In this document: positions 24,512-35,820 of the stretch, one piece after another | How the letters are laid out: every line of letters begins with the position of its first letter | How positions within the stretch are numbered: position 1 is the first letter of the stretch | Assembly (NCBI GenBank): GCA_029891345.1 | Contig: CM056994.1 | Span: 56,327,251 to 56,391,250, forward strand | From: Dryococelus australis | Lineage: Eukaryota > Arthropoda > Insecta > Phasmatodea > Phasmatidae | Direction: 5' to 3' | DNA length: 64,000 nucleotides | Made by a program: the position numbers and the translations under genes | The notes under the pieces: generated by a model | Told to the model about the DNA's origin: nothing | Database searches by the model: none | What the model saw: only the letters and a program-made list of their open reading frames with translations

Positions 24512-25440
24512 TAATAATAAATAAATACTTTGTTTTAAAAGTTATTTTACAGTTATTAATTTTGAAGAGCTTCGGTATTTTGCCGCCTATTTTCCTGCAA
24601 TATTTCATCCTATTAACACATGGGCCCATACATTTTTCTCTGGAGACACATATTAGGTAAAATTTACCTTCTAATGCACAGTAGCTTCTAGACTTTCACG
24701 ACTAAACTGCCATGATAGAGTCGTCATGACTGTCCGATGTTAGGTCACTTTTTATTAAGTAGTTTCTGTTGATACTATCAACACCTTCATGCTCCCTCCA
24801 TGAACCATCTAAACTGGTCTGTGTTTTTAAGGGACGGAGACAAGAACAGCAGCGAAAGCATAGGGTAAAATTAATATTTAAAAAAATCGAAAATACTGAT
24901 GCTATAGCCATTAAATTGGAAAGTCGTTCGTCAGCGAAAGATGCCATAAGCGACACTATAATATAAATGAATGGGCATCACAATAGCTGGTTCTAAAAAT
25001 TTCAAAATTTGATGTAAAATTTATAATAACGATAAATAGCATAGTAGAAACACTGCTGCATTGTTGCGGTCAAACTATAGTGTACGTGTGCCATTACAAT
25101 TTCTTAGTAAAATGGGAAAAATATTACCTCAAGTGTTTGCAGGCTTACTTAAAATAGGTATCGGAGTACTCAGTTATATACTTTGAATGTTAAAAAAATA
25201 TTAAGTAAATTTTGAATTCAATAAACATAAAGCTGTCCAGGACGTATCTCAGACAAACGGGCAACTGTGTGAGGGAAACTATACAAGTATTACGCTATAC
25301 TTATATTTTTGTATCATTTTTACTCTTATGACCTAACTTTGAACATTAACAACACCACTACCCATCTCATGTTTGAGAAACTGCTCGCAAACCATCTAAA
25401 CGTTCATAGGTAATAAATAAATGTATGTGTTTACTTCAGA
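24512..25440. other. Intronic sequence, nothing recognised
   Basis: Two overlapping short frames near 24702-24966 lie on opposite strands. Neither has a recognisable domain and neither is supported as a gene. Confidence 0.45.
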
Positions 25441-25442
25441 GA

Positions 25443-25700
25443 GAAGTGGAATTGAGAGGTTTGGGTGGCTCTAAAAATCGAGGTATTGAAAGTCCGAAAG
25501 GGCGAAGCGAAGTGAGTTTAGACTAAGAGACAAAAATGCGAGGGAAAAGGAAGATTCCCGAGAAACTCGCCGATCAGCGGCATGGTCCAGCACGATTTCC
25601 AAGTGCGAAAGTCCGGAAGCCACCCTGCCGGGAATCTAACTTGGTTCCCCTCGTTTGGAGGTGACCGCTCTACCCACTGGACCAACGCGACCCCCATGTT
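25443..25700 (-). mobile_element. tRNA-derived SINE, family 2, minus strand
   Basis: The minus strand gives GGTCCAGTGGGTAGAGCGGT (A-box-like), a B-box-like GTTAGATTCCCGGC, then the body with TTTCGCACTTGGAAATCGTG and CATGCCGCTGATCGGCGAGT. This matches the SINEs at 2325 and 45690. The insertion is about 500 bp upstream of the IR exon at 26193. Confidence 0.75.
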
Positions 25701-26192
25701 TATTACAGTTTTATCCTTTCACTGCTGCCCGTACACGGGGCACAAAAATGCTAAGTTTATTTTAAGATTTTCTTGTATATTACTGTTTTTTTTTTTTTTT
25801 TACATGAATGCTTGTACGACCAAGGCATGCAAACTTAAAGAAACTACATTCAGTTAGGAACGCCATTTGCATTCTTTCACCGCAGTCTCTTAGTTGGTAA
25901 AAACGCACTTTTAACGCATCTACCATTTATAGTTAAGTTCGTACAAATTCAGTTCCAGAAACTATACCTACATATTGATATTCACACCTCTGATTTTCAT
26001 TCCTTCCACAACGTTCTTTAAAAACACTTGTTAGCCTTGAAGTAAGTAGAAGTTCATTAACGTGTATGCTATAGTCCCATGGCTGCCTGTAAACGCTGCT
26101 TTCTAAAAATAACAGAGCAAAATTGTAAACAATCACAATCAGATTTCTTTTCGTATCAAACGAATAAAGCTATGTGTTTTTCGTTTTGCTAG

Positions 26193-26314
26193 ATAAATGC
26201 TCCTCTGGAGAATCCAGAAGTTAATTTGCTGAAACTGGAGAACCGGCAATTGGACGCCATGGCTACCTACAACTACGGCTTGTACTTCATGCTCCAACAG
26301 CAGTTCAACTTCAC
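26193..26314 (+). CDS. Ionotropic receptor (IR75-like), exon b
   Basis: The acceptor TTCGTTTTGCTAG ends at 26192 and the donor GTGAGT starts at 26315. The exon is 122 nt: it begins in phase 0, matching the end of exon a, and leaves two bases for the next codon. It encodes INAPLENPEVNLLKLENRQL, then DAMATYNYGLYFMLQQQFNF and the first two bases of a threonine codon. In IRs this is the linker and first helix before the S1 ligand-binding lobe, typically ending in a -FNFT- strand, as here. The separation from exon a is 24.4 kb, unusually long for an insect IR gene. It is recognised by its splice sites, phase and family pattern; it is too short to stand alone. Confidence 0.8.
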
Positions 26315-27230
26315 GTGAGTGTATAACTTAGCATTTATTCAGTGCTTTACCATTAACGGAAGTATTTTAAATAATTGCACCCTGTAAGGCTGAGCCAAGG
26401 TGGGCGATTAGGTGTGAATTTGGGGGGGGGGGGGGTTATGGGATCTTGGTTTACCCATCTTCATTCCATAACTTCTCCACCCCATATAATCTCATCGTAG
26501 TTCTTAGGTTGGCCTAAATGGCAGATCTGACCCTCCGGTAATTCAAAGAAATTAACTTCATTTAATGCCAGCATTCTGTCAGCCATGTAGAAGTTGCTCG
26601 AAGTTGGGACGAATGTGCAGATTTTAAATTTTAGTTATACCCAAGTGAGTTACTTGGGATACATGGTAGAAGGTCAAGGACAATTTCATTTTTGCTTAAA
26701 ATTCCATGAAATTTCAATGTCTTTCCCTTAATTTCCAAGGTTTCTTCCTTAATTTTCAAGGTTTCCCCCCCTCTTTTTCAAGCCTAAAATTAGCCTCAAG
26801 ACAGCCTCAAAAAGGCTGTCTTAAGGTTAATTAACAAAAGCCTCCAAAAAAAAAAAAAAGGGTTTTTCAAGTTTTTTTCAGTTCTTTCAAATCACGAGTA
26901 TACAGCAGATAAAAAAAAACAGACGTATTTTAACATAAATTCCATGAAATTTCAAGGTCTTTTCCTTAATTTTCAGGGTTTTACACTGTTTTTCAAGCTT
27001 GAAAAAGTGGCATGAGAAAATAACTTTAATTTATGCAAGGTAGCTACAGTGATAATTTTTCAAAAATTAATTAATCTTAATTTTATGCAAAGTAAGCAAA
27101 TTTAACTCAAGTCTAGAAGCTAAATCGAACAAATTTAAGTTAAGAAGAATCAAAATATAAGCTAAATCTGCAAGCTAAATCAAATAAATATAAGCTAACA
27201 TCAAGCGAAATATTATGTTGTTATTCAATA
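26315..27230. repeat. Intron 2 start: short diverged repeats
   Basis: AATTCCATGAAATTTCAA with TTTCCTTAATTT-C occurs near 26700-26760 and again near 26938-26985, a decayed direct repeat. Near 27115-27200 the motif AAGCTAAATC recurs. There is a homopolymer G run near 26425. Nothing here is coding. Confidence 0.4.
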
Positions 27231-27234
27231 TAAT

Positions 27235-27519
27235 TTATATTCGGAGCTCTACTACCTTTCTAAACAATTCTTCTGTCTGCTTAAGATAGTCACCCAGTTT
27301 TCGAAGATCATTCTCGTCGTGAATGCTTTCTAGGAGCAGTAACTGTAAGTTATGTAGCTTTAGGTGGAATTTGAAAATTACTTCTCTGAGGTCGTCAGAC
27401 GTGGCATCTAAGGTATAGGAAAGGTTAGTTGAAACACAATCCCCTTTTAAAATTTTAGGCTGCAAGGTAACACAGGCGACTTCATATTTAATAAAAGAAA
27501 AAATCAAATAAAGGGCCAA
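27235..27519 (-). CDS. Short hypothetical ORF downstream of the capsid relic
   Basis: A 94-residue open frame whose C-terminal half is strongly helical and leucine/acid-rich (LKLHNLQLLLLESIHDENDL, then LRKLGDYLKQTEELFRKVVE), ending ELRI. It lies about 190 bp beyond the stop of the capsid relic on the same strand and shares its AT-rich composition, so it may belong to relic D. I recognise no domain. The N-terminal 30 residues are hydrophobic and may be read-through rather than a true start. It could be chance, although the helical half looks like real protein. Confidence 0.35.
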   Translation of the reverse strand: MALYLIFSFIKYEVACVTLQPKILKGDCVSTNLSYTLDATSDDLREVIFKFHLKLHNLQLLLLESIHDENDLRKLGDYLKQTEELFRKVVELRI

Positions 27520-28647
27520 TACCGAAAAATCATATTTAGGTTTGGCAAATTGATTTTTATTCGATAAAACAACTCAACTATACATCTAAAAATTTGTGAA
27601 AGTTTTGAAAGATGTAACCATTTAAATATACGTCTTAAACTTTGTTTTAAACTATCGGAGCAATTTGTTTGCTCCATTTAATATTTAAAAATATATATCT
27701 TCAGTAATCCTTTATTTCAAATAATCATAAGTTAGATTCCTTTGGCTAATTAGAACATTATAAATTGTTCCTGCTTCGATATCTTTATCAAAATCCACAC
27801 TAATTTTTATGTTTGATTTTTCTTTAAGTACAGTTGGTTTTCTATATAAACAATAAATAACATAAATTGGTCTTCGCCCAAAAATTAATAATAATTGATA
27901 TCACTATGAAAGTTTACAGTCGGTTTATACACACACACATACATACATACATACACACACACACGCATATATATATATATATAGTTTTGATTTTGAATTT
28001 CTAAAATCATTATAAGCAAAAAACATTTTATCACAAAGACTATTTTCAATATCTAGATTCCAATTTTCTTTTGGGAAAATTTAATTTCTTCCATTCTTAA
28101 CATAAATATTTCTTACATTACAATGATCAAACATAGAAGTGTGTACATACTGTTCATCACGACTTTTTTCTGTTTGTTTGAAAACCTACAGTTACAAAAT
28201 CAGGCATGTCAAACTGTAAATTATTAAACTGATACTTAATATCGAAGTTAAAAACAGTTGATGCAGCAGGAACTTCTTTTTCTAAAAAATTGGCGATAGT
28301 TAAAACTAATAGACAATCTAGGATGTTTGTATATTTTTTCTTTAATTGCAATGACAGTGTTAGATTCAAATTCATCAATAGGCCATATAATTTCCAATTT
28401 TTTAATAACAATTTTACCAGGATCAGCATAATCTTGATCAATTGTACCATATGTTTTTTAGTTTGATAAACATATAAACAATTGTTATCAGATGGATTAC
28501 GAAAAAAAGTAATTTTGTAACCACCTTTCGCGTAAACTTCATTGTTATCTCGAATAAAACTAAACAGATATAACAGACGATACATTATTCATTAGTTTTA
28601 TCACTGTGAACAGATTTTACTCGATATTTATTATCAAAACCAGTAAA

Positions 28648-29634
28648 TCTATACTACTAAATAAAATAGAAGTGTCTGTCTGTGATTTTCGAAGTTTTCA
28701 CTTTTAATAATTTTGTCATCTATACTATTCAATAATATAGAAGTGCCTGTCCGTGATTTTCGAATTTTTCACTTTAATTATTTTTTCATATAGTATAATT
28801 GATAACTAAACCATATCAAATGTTAATTTTTTTCGTGTCTGTCTGCCTGTTTCTCCGACCGGATTTAACTCAAAAACCACTGAACGTATTGACATCAAAT
28901 TTACACAGTCTATAGATAAAAACACCAGGACCAACTTAGTCTTTGTTTCATCAAGATGTCTCAAATGGTTCCGGAAAAAATGATGATCAGGAATGTAAAT
29001 AGGTACTGGATTAAGCTTTTCTTAGGATTGATTACTGCATAAAAAAAAAGCATTGTTAAAAATTTTTTTTGTCATTTCTCCTTTCTTTTTTGTCTATGGG
29101 CTGTAAACCTTTCCTTCCAAAAAACCATAGTGGCCCAGTGGCTAGAGCTATTCCAAGTTGGGCCGCAATGATCCAGTGGCTAGATATATATCAAGTGGGG
29201 CCGCAGTAGCTCAGTGGCTAGAGCACCCAATAAGGGGACCGCAGGACCTCAATGGCTAGAGAACCCAATAAGGGTGCCGCAGAAGCTCAGGGGCTAGAGA
29301 ACCCAATAGTGGGGCCGCAGCTGGTCAGGTGGTAGAGAACCTAATACTGGGGCCGCAGTATCTCAGTGGCTAGAGCACCCAAAAAGGGGGCCACAGTAGC
29401 TCAGTGGCTAGAGCATACAATAAAAAAAGTGGCTAGATCAATTGAAATTCCTAAATATCAAGCTAATATAAAACATGCGCGAAGCTATGGCAAGGATGTA
29501 ATTGAATAACTTCATTCAACCTGAAAGAAGAAATATTAGTATTTTAAACATAAAACCGTAATGAAACTATGGTGGGCTTTATTTTATTAACTTTACAAAA
29601 ATATAATGCGAACGAAGTCGCACGGGTCAGCTAG
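28648..29634 (+). mobile_element. Non-autonomous Helitron inserted in the capsid relic
   Basis: It starts TCTATACTACTAAATAAAAT and ends with a short hairpin TGCGAACGAAGTCGCA, then CGGGTCAGCTAG. The base before it is A (28647) and the base after is T (29635), the A|T target typical of Helitrons. It is 987 bp long. A second 5-prime-like start, TCTATACTATTCAATAATAT, sits at about 28720, so the 5-prime end is duplicated or nested. The internal 38-bp tandem units are at 29150-29425. There is no Rep/helicase ORF. Removing the insert leaves the interrupted frame in phase, which confirms both boundaries. Confidence 0.88.
29150..29425 (+). repeat. 38-bp tandem array with A-box-like core inside the Helitron
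   Basis: About seven units of the type GGCCGCAGTAGCTCAGTGGC followed by TAGAGCACCCAATAAGG. The core TAGCTCAGTGGCTAGAGCA resembles a tRNA internal promoter A box. No B box is visible. The related array at 22170-22890 lies in a second Helitron. Confidence 0.8.
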
Positions 29635-30027
29635 TTCTAAATAATTTTGTTCACTTGGTAATATTAACAAATTATTCAGCCTTGTTGATGTTATTCCTGG
29701 ATTATCAACAGCTTCAATAACATTTCCATGTTTTGAGATTTCTACTCTAGAAAACTGAAATGGAAAAATGTTAATACAAACATCAATATGATCTAATTTT
29801 TCATATTTTGCCTCCTTTCCTTCTTCATCTCTCTTTAGTAAACGAAATTGTTCATAAACATCAGCATCATTTGGAAAAGAAAAACCATCACCTTTAAGAA
29901 TATCAACTTCAATTCTATTATTGTAAACATTTAAACTCCCCCTAGTTTGATCTGCTGGAGGAAGAGTTTGCCTTTTAAAACTCTCAATACATTTATAACT
30001 CACTTATAAGAAAAAAAATATATAAAT

Positions 30028-30500
30028 GAAAGCTTCATCAAAAGAAGTTTCTCGAGTTAAATCACTCATTGAAAAATACAAAAATTATTAAAAGAATCAT
30101 GGAGATGATTATGAAAGAAATAAGAATAACAATCTACCTTTAATTGACGAACTACGAAATATTAGCAAAAAGGTAGAACAAGTGAAGAAAATAAGCATTT
30201 AATAATGGCGTTAGTTCCAGTAGCAGCAAAAAAATTAGATTATCCACCAACACCCGATTAAAAATTATTTGAATGAGAATTATTTTCAGAACATAAATCT
30301 CTTAATTTGGAAGAACAAATGGGAATTATACCATTGAAAGATTCTAATATAAAACTTGCTAAATAAATTGCCGAATTAATGTCATTAAAACACAATATGG
30401 TTTAAAAGGAGATGGGCATTATTTTTACATTGGGGATACAAAAATTAAAAAAAAATGTGATAAACTATTTGTTAAGAATAAAAAAAATATATAAATTAAA
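30028..30500 (+). pseudogene. DUF8207-like gene relic of element D
   Basis: Divergent from the capsid gene, with only 24 bp between the two starts. The first frame begins MKASSKEVSRVKSLIEKYKN and stops. Further pieces show ISKKVEQVKKI, MALVPVAAKKLDYPPTP and EEQMGIIPLKDSNIKLA, and then, near 30400-30450, TQYGLKGDGHYFYIGDTKI. The last resembles the TYGVYRHNDKWFLGADETEF block of the DUF8207 gene in element C (T-YG, then a W/Y-F-G-D/T strand). Many stops are present. The weak residual similarity makes the assignment moderate. Confidence 0.5.
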
Positions 30501-31029
30501 ATAAGGGCTTTCTAATTGGCCAGGGACAACATTTGTTATCTGTTCTTCGCTGACGGCTGTGGAAGCAGATAACGAAATCTAGTGTTTAAACAGCTGGAAC
30601 AGAGTACATGAAGCAGTTAAAACAACTAGTCGTGAGATGGAGTTATTATTTTATGAAGTCTTTGATTTATATACTTCCCTTCTTTCATTTTACAGTATTT
30701 TACATAAGTTTGGGCCAAATAAAATACATTTATATTTTTGTGTCTTCCTCTAGTGAAATATTCGCGAATAATATCTTGATTGTCTAAAATACATTGTCAA
30801 ATATCCCACGAGAATCATTTTCATATTGATCTAAAGAGATAATTTCATCATTATTGTAAAAAAAAAAAAAAAAAAAAAAAAAGTACCCCATTTTTAAAAC
30901 CATCTTGGAAAAGGCATATTTGGACTGGTTTAAACTTTTTGAATAACCTTCCGATTTATTAAAGTTTAACCATCTTTCTTCTTCTTTTCGTTCTTTTTCC
31001 ATTAGGGTCTTCTGGGGACTACGAAACAA
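30501..31029. other. Spacer with long poly-A run, nothing recognised
   Basis: Contains a run of 24 A at about 30859. On the minus strand a lysine/glutamate-rich frame (30784-31035) merges into the LINE fragment to the right. No separate gene is supported. Confidence 0.4.
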
Positions 31030-31590
31030 TATCAATGCTTCGTCCTTTTTTGTTCTTTCTTATTTCTCCAGCACTCCTTCATCTTCTCACTATGTATCTT
31101 TTTCCTCTCCTTGGACCATTTCAAGCCTGTTTTCTTTTCCTTCCTGCCTTGGAATCCTTCCATTTTTATCACTTTTTTTCTTAAAAATTCCTCTCTCTGT
31201 TGCTCCTTCTTCACTTATATTGTTTCTTTCCAAATCTTTCTTAACTTCCTGAATCCAGGTTGTTGTTGATTTTTTGTTCCAAAGATATTTGAAGATCCGT
31301 TCGGTTAACCTGTTGCTATTCATTCTATATAAATGTAAAAAAAATAGCAATGATCTCTTCCATATTGTTTCTTATGTTTTTTCTATGTTGCGATATATTT
31401 CATCATTACTTCTTAATCTCCACAATTCTGTAGTTTTTAGTGGACCAAGTATTTGAACCATCTTTTATTAATAATAAAATTTATCATCAAGTTAGTCTTT
31501 TCATAGTTACTTAGACCCACTATTATCGTTCTCATATTGTCTGGCAATAGTTCTCAGTTTTTTTTATTTTTAGATTTTTCTACGGAAATT
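31030..31590 (-). pseudogene. LINE reverse-transcriptase C-terminal fragment
   Basis: Minus-strand pieces in order are ELWRLRSNDEIYRNIEKT, LFFLHLYRMNSNRLTERIFK, KKSTTTWIQEVKKDLERNNI and, after a frameshift, LKWSKERKKIHSEKMKECWR. The pattern of histidine/arginine in F-HL-RM, followed by a W-x-x-E-V-x-x-D-L block and a basic W-S-x-E-R-K tail, is the C-terminal region of a non-LTR retrotransposon ORF2. It is inserted between the DUF8207-like and penton relics of element D. Confidence 0.65.
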
Positions 31591-31649
31591 TAAACGTCAA
31601 TACCCCAATCAACTTTTTTCATTTAATATGATATTTTTTTTTGTATTAA

Positions 31650-32334
31650 ATGGATAATAAAGTATTTACGTCAACAAATAATAGTTCCATACTAAAGAAA
31701 AAACTTCGTTATGATATCGCCCATAAAGACAAATCGATTGCTTTGATTAGTTTACACAAAAATTGCAATAACTAATATAAACAACAATACTATAACAATG
31801 ATTGATAACAATAAAGTTACACATATACCCAGACAACAATGGAATTATGAATCGCTAAAGGAAACTATAAAATCAATTGAACCATTTTCAAATAATAACA
31901 TTGAACTAACATCAGACAATGTGAAAAATAGAATATTGGTTAAATGTAAGTTTGATATTAAATTTGACGACCAATTAGCCAATATCCTTGGCTTTGAAAG
32001 AAATATGATTATCGAGAAAGAAAAAATATTTTAGGTACTACATTACCTAATTTTGATCTTTTTAAAACAATAAATGTTTATTGTAACTTGGCATATGGTA
32101 TGTTTATAAAATATGATGAATCTAACCATTTAGAAACAGATATAATTGCCAGTTTTTCACCGAAAACGATGTTCGGTTTTAGAGATTATATTATTTATGA
32201 ACCAGCATACCCAATTTTTTTTATAAAATCGATAATAAATGTTTCAATCATATTGTTTTAGAAATTAGAGATGAAAATGGAAATCTAAGTGATTTTGATG
32301 GCACTGGTATTTACATTATTTTGAAAACTTAAGA
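31650..32334 (+). pseudogene. Penton (single jelly-roll minor capsid) gene relic of element D
   Basis: The N-terminal remnant near 31700-31760 reads AHKDKSIALISLHKN. The open part 31798-32034 contains THIPRQQWNYESLKETIKSI and DDQLANILGFERNMIIEK. After one or two frameshifts come INVYCNLAYG near 32075, YIIYEPAYPIF near 32190, and IVLEIRDENGNLSDFDGTGI near 32260, with a stop at about 32332. This order (LALVSL-like strand, LLGF block, cysteine-containing strand, L-I-D-x-x-G-x-L-x-D-F-x-G at the end) is that of the penton-like minor capsid protein of Polinton-type elements. Single indels and a stop inactivate it. Confidence 0.7.
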
Positions 32335-32439
32335 TGTTTTAAATATAAAACTTTTCTTTGTTTGAACAGAAGAATGTTTTGATAGCAAATTAAATTTGAT
32401 GTTTTATTTATTAGGAATATCAGCCTTGGGCCATCCCAC

Positions 32440-32740
32440 AACTGAAAAAACTTGCTAGAATAAAATTTGCCATTGCCTTGTTCACCAGGTTTTTTGTATT
32501 CTTGTCCCTTGTAATCATGTTGTTTTTTATAACCCTTTGTTCTTAGATCCTTGTACTTAACCCACCATCGACTCCATGTTCAGCTTCAAAGCATTTTCAT
32601 GGTTTAGTGTGAATCCTTTAATTTTGGTAACCTGCTTGCCTTTGATCGTCTAGCTTTTAGGAACTTCAGTAATATTATTTACACCCTTGTAGAGAGGATA
32701 ATAAGCTTATTAGTTATATCAGTAACTTCTTGTTTCTACT
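32440..32740 (-). pseudogene. Protein-primed DNA polymerase B C-terminal remnant of element D
   Basis: The minus strand gives TDITNKLIIL, then NNITEVPKS, TIKGKQVTKIKGFTLNHENA and LKLNMESMV. The K-x-K-G-F-T-L-N-x-x-N block followed by an N-M-x-x-M segment resembles the C-terminus of the PolB of Polinton-like elements. Only about 80 residues remain, with stops. It converges on the penton relic from the other side, which supports an original element running capsid - DUF8207 - penton - polymerase. Confidence 0.5.
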
Positions 32741-32749
32741 ATGTTGGAA

Positions 32750-33680
32750 TGGGCAAGTTTTCTTTGTTGTAAAAACGAATTACCTGTATCTGGATATAAG
32801 TTCGGTATTTTAAATGTGAATCACTTAAATAATGTTAATAATGGCGGAAGTGATTTATGCTCGAATAAGAACATGGTTAACTTTAGGTTTTTTAGGGACG
32901 ACTGATGTCTTTCGGACCTGTTTTATGTGTACTAAGTTACCTATCAGCGGTACGTCGCTATGACAGTGTCGTATGAATTTTCGGTAATTCGGTTTGGTTG
33001 GTATCTTGGTATGTCACTATGTCTGTTTGTTGATATATCGGTATGGTTGTTATATTAGTGTGATAATACTATCGTTATGTATGCATATCTGTACTGTCTG
33101 TATGTTGGTATATCAGAATGGTTTCGTGTAGAACATGTTCTCAGAAACTAAACTTTTTCGAACAATAAAAAAAGTAACTATTTCGCATTGCGAAGAAAAC
33201 CGTCGAAGTTAAGAAAAGATGGGTCGATACAACTGGGATATACAACTGCATATTCGCTGTCTGACAAAAAGCTCTAGTGTGAGTCTAAAATAAAAAATTA
33301 ATACAAATGTTAATATAAATAAAAATTATAATAATTTATTTTTAACTACAAGCCATTAATTTATCATACATATTTTTTACTAATTACCTATTCTTTTTTT
33401 CCTGGCTTATACCTACAAATTTTTCGATATTTTCAACAAAGTAAGTCATATAAAAATGTCCTAACTATTCCCGCAATTGATTTTACTCGGAAATTCTTAG
33501 CGAAGTGTTGTTGAAATATGTGAAAATTAGGTGCGGCCATGTGTGGCCACCAGAGGATGGCGAAAAAAAAAAAAAAACAACCAGGAGTGTCCAGTCTATG
33601 GCTCGTGCACGTCCTCAAGCTCTCGTACTCGGCCACGTGGCCACCTATTTTTTTTTTAGATAATAAATAATCAAATATAT
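32750..33680. other. AT-rich and low-complexity, nothing recognised
   Basis: Around 32990-33130 there is a degenerate TTGGTATGTC/TATCGGTATGG low-complexity patch. Poly-A or poly-T runs lie near 33566 and 33648. No gene is supported. Confidence 0.45.
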
Positions 33681-34390
33681 TGTTGGGCGCTCACTGCTTC
33701 GCATCGAGTGCGGGCGAGTGGAAGAGAAGCAAAGAGAGTTGTCATATGATAGCTACGGCGGAAGGCGAGAGGCAATGACGGGTTTGGAATTACAGACGCG
33801 CGCCGCGGACTCTGGTCGTATTGTTTTCGGCCGATATATGAAGAATGCTCTCGATTACTGACCTCGTTCTCTCAGCATTGACTCGGGGTTTGTTGGACCT
33901 TCCAGATGGTAAGGCGCGGAACTGTAAAAATTGCGGCAGGCCTCCGGGCAGGGAGTTTTTTAGTTGGAGTTGATGAATGAAATAAGTGGCCGAGTTCCGA
34001 GCGATAGAAGAACGAGCGGCGACCAGCGAAAGGGAAATCTGCGACTGCTGGTATCAAGTAGCGAAGTGTGCGGCTGGCAGACTGGACTGTTGGATTAGAT
34101 GCGTGAGTGAAAGACATTAAAAATGATTGCAACAGATAGACTGAAGATGTATTGATAATGAGTATGAGAAAATTGACTGTAAATAACAGAGGCAATTAAG
34201 AAGGATATTGATTATATTGGAAATATACATTAAATATTGAACGCACTGGTACGTCTAAATAAAAGGAGTATAAGTGGAGACAGCTAATTAATACTGTAGA
34301 TAATAGCGGAGTTTAGTTTATTTCATTTCTTTATTAAGACCGCCATCCCTCACGAACTCAGATACGCCCCTCAGGCGCCTACATGTAACA
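33681..34390. mobile_element. Solo LTR
   Basis: Starts TGTTGGGCGCTCACTG and ends CGCCTACATGTAACA. It is 710 bp with TGTT...AACA termini and is flanked by a 4-bp repeat ATAT (33677-33680 and 34391-34394). The first half is GC-rich and the second half carries AATAAAAGG near 34258, as expected for a U3-R-U5 LTR with a poly-A signal. No internal retroelement sequence lies on either side, so it is a recombined solo LTR. The strand is probably plus because of the AATAAA position. Confidence 0.7.
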
Positions 34391-34754
34391 ATATGATAAA
34401 AGACATATTTCTAGTCGCTGAGAAAATTATTTTTATCGTTGAATACAGATATTTACTATAACTTATAAATTACCAAACAATGATCAATATAATGGACCTG
34501 GAAAACAGGCAAGTTCGAGTCATAAATAAATGATTCCTAATGCCACTCTGCTTTAGATATTTGTGGGCTACGCCAATCAGACTAAATCTCGCATGTACAT
34601 TAGTAGTAGCAGCAGGCAGGTGTCATTCTGGTGATGCTGTGGTACACCTTCCATCGATTTGTTTCTCGCCATTGTTTTTCGCAATTTTGTTTGTTCGCCA
34701 TTTTTGCAAATTGTTTGTCGCATATTTTGTAAGAATATATATATATTTTTTTAG

Positions 34755-35815
34755 CCTAATTTCCGAAGGAAAGAAAGGGCTATGAGATCACTTTCTTGTC
34801 TTGGCCCTGTGTCTCTGTGTGTGTGCCCCTCCCCCTCTCCCCCCTTTTCAATTTTTAAATGCATCAATCGAATTTCACCAAACTCAGTATATATTATATA
34901 TATATATATGCAGTTCGACCATGCCGAGCACATACTTTCAAAATGACGGCCATTTTAATATTTACGATGATGTCATATCTCGGGAACCATTCAACCAATT
35001 TCAACCAAATATTGTATGCTAGTACAGCATCGCGAAAGCGTTAAATTTTGAAATGGTTATTGTTGTTGATCTCCATTTCGGAAGATAGCACTAAAAATAA
35101 AAAATAAATCATTATATATTGAACAATATTAAAACAATTATCACCCAATTTGGCATGTTAGTAACTCGATGACAGGCCAGCTAAACTATAGCAATCAAAC
35201 TTGGTTAGGTACTTATTTTCAAAATGGCGGCCATACAAATATTTCCGTTTAATTCAAATATCTACCCTACCTCTTAACCAATTTTGACCAAATGCTCTAT
35301 GCTGAAAGTATCTATTACAAGTATCATATGTGCCAACACATAGTCACTTCCTTCAGTCATATTGTAAGATAGTACCACATGGTTAAATAATGTTTTTATG
35401 TCATTTCTCGGTAAAAATAAATAAACTGATTAATACCAAATTTGGCAAACAAGAAGTACGGAGACAGTTGATGTAAATTGACGTTTTTCAAGTATGTCGG
35501 ACACTTATTTTCAAAATGGTGGCCATATAGCCATTTTAGATTAGAATGTTATATTATAGAAACCATGTTATCAATTCCAACTTAACTTTGTATGCTGGCA
35601 GTAGCTATTACAAATATGAACTGTGTCTACACGAATTATATTTTGTCCGCCATTTTGTAAGTTATGCCACACGAAAAAGTTAAGGATTTATGTAATATCT
35701 CGGAAAATATTTGTCAAAAACATACCAAATTTTACAAATAATTTAATCTACAACGGGTGGGGCTTCAGAGATATTTTACTTGAAAATTTGTGCATATTTA
35801 TCTCAGTGGTGTAGG
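34755..35815. repeat. Family F tandem repeats, array 2
   Basis: The head CCGAAGGAAAGAAAGGGCTA, GTCTCTGTGTGTGTGCCCC and CGAATTTCACCAAACT is followed by four or so units with TTTTCAAAATGGCGGCCAT, TATGCTG-AGTA-CTATTACAA, CCGCCATTTTGTAAG and ATATCTCGG-AA. It ends next to the truncated polymerase relic at 35821. Confidence 0.75.
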
Positions 35816-35820
35816 GAACT

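Larger units (their letters stand above)
27712..30003 (-). pseudogene. Polinton/adintovirus-like double jelly-roll capsid gene relic (element D), split by a Helitron
   Basis: The gene reads leftward. The N-terminal block (30003 to 29635) starts MSYKCIESFKRQTLPPADQT and carries NPGITSTRLNNLL. The reading resumes left of the Helitron (from 28647), in the same frame, then becomes frameshifted. Later pieces show IRDNNEV, GKIVIKKLEIIWPIDEF, VTVGFQTNRK and, near 27960-28150, FDHCNVRNIYVK with FPKENWNLDIENS. The C-terminus is near 27712-27840 (ISVDFDKDIEAGTIYNVLIS). The order and the PRYV/VGFQT-type strand, FDHC block and C-terminal strand match the double jelly-roll major capsid protein of Polinton-like elements and its relic in element C. 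Several frameshifts and stops make it non-functional. Confidence 0.75.
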
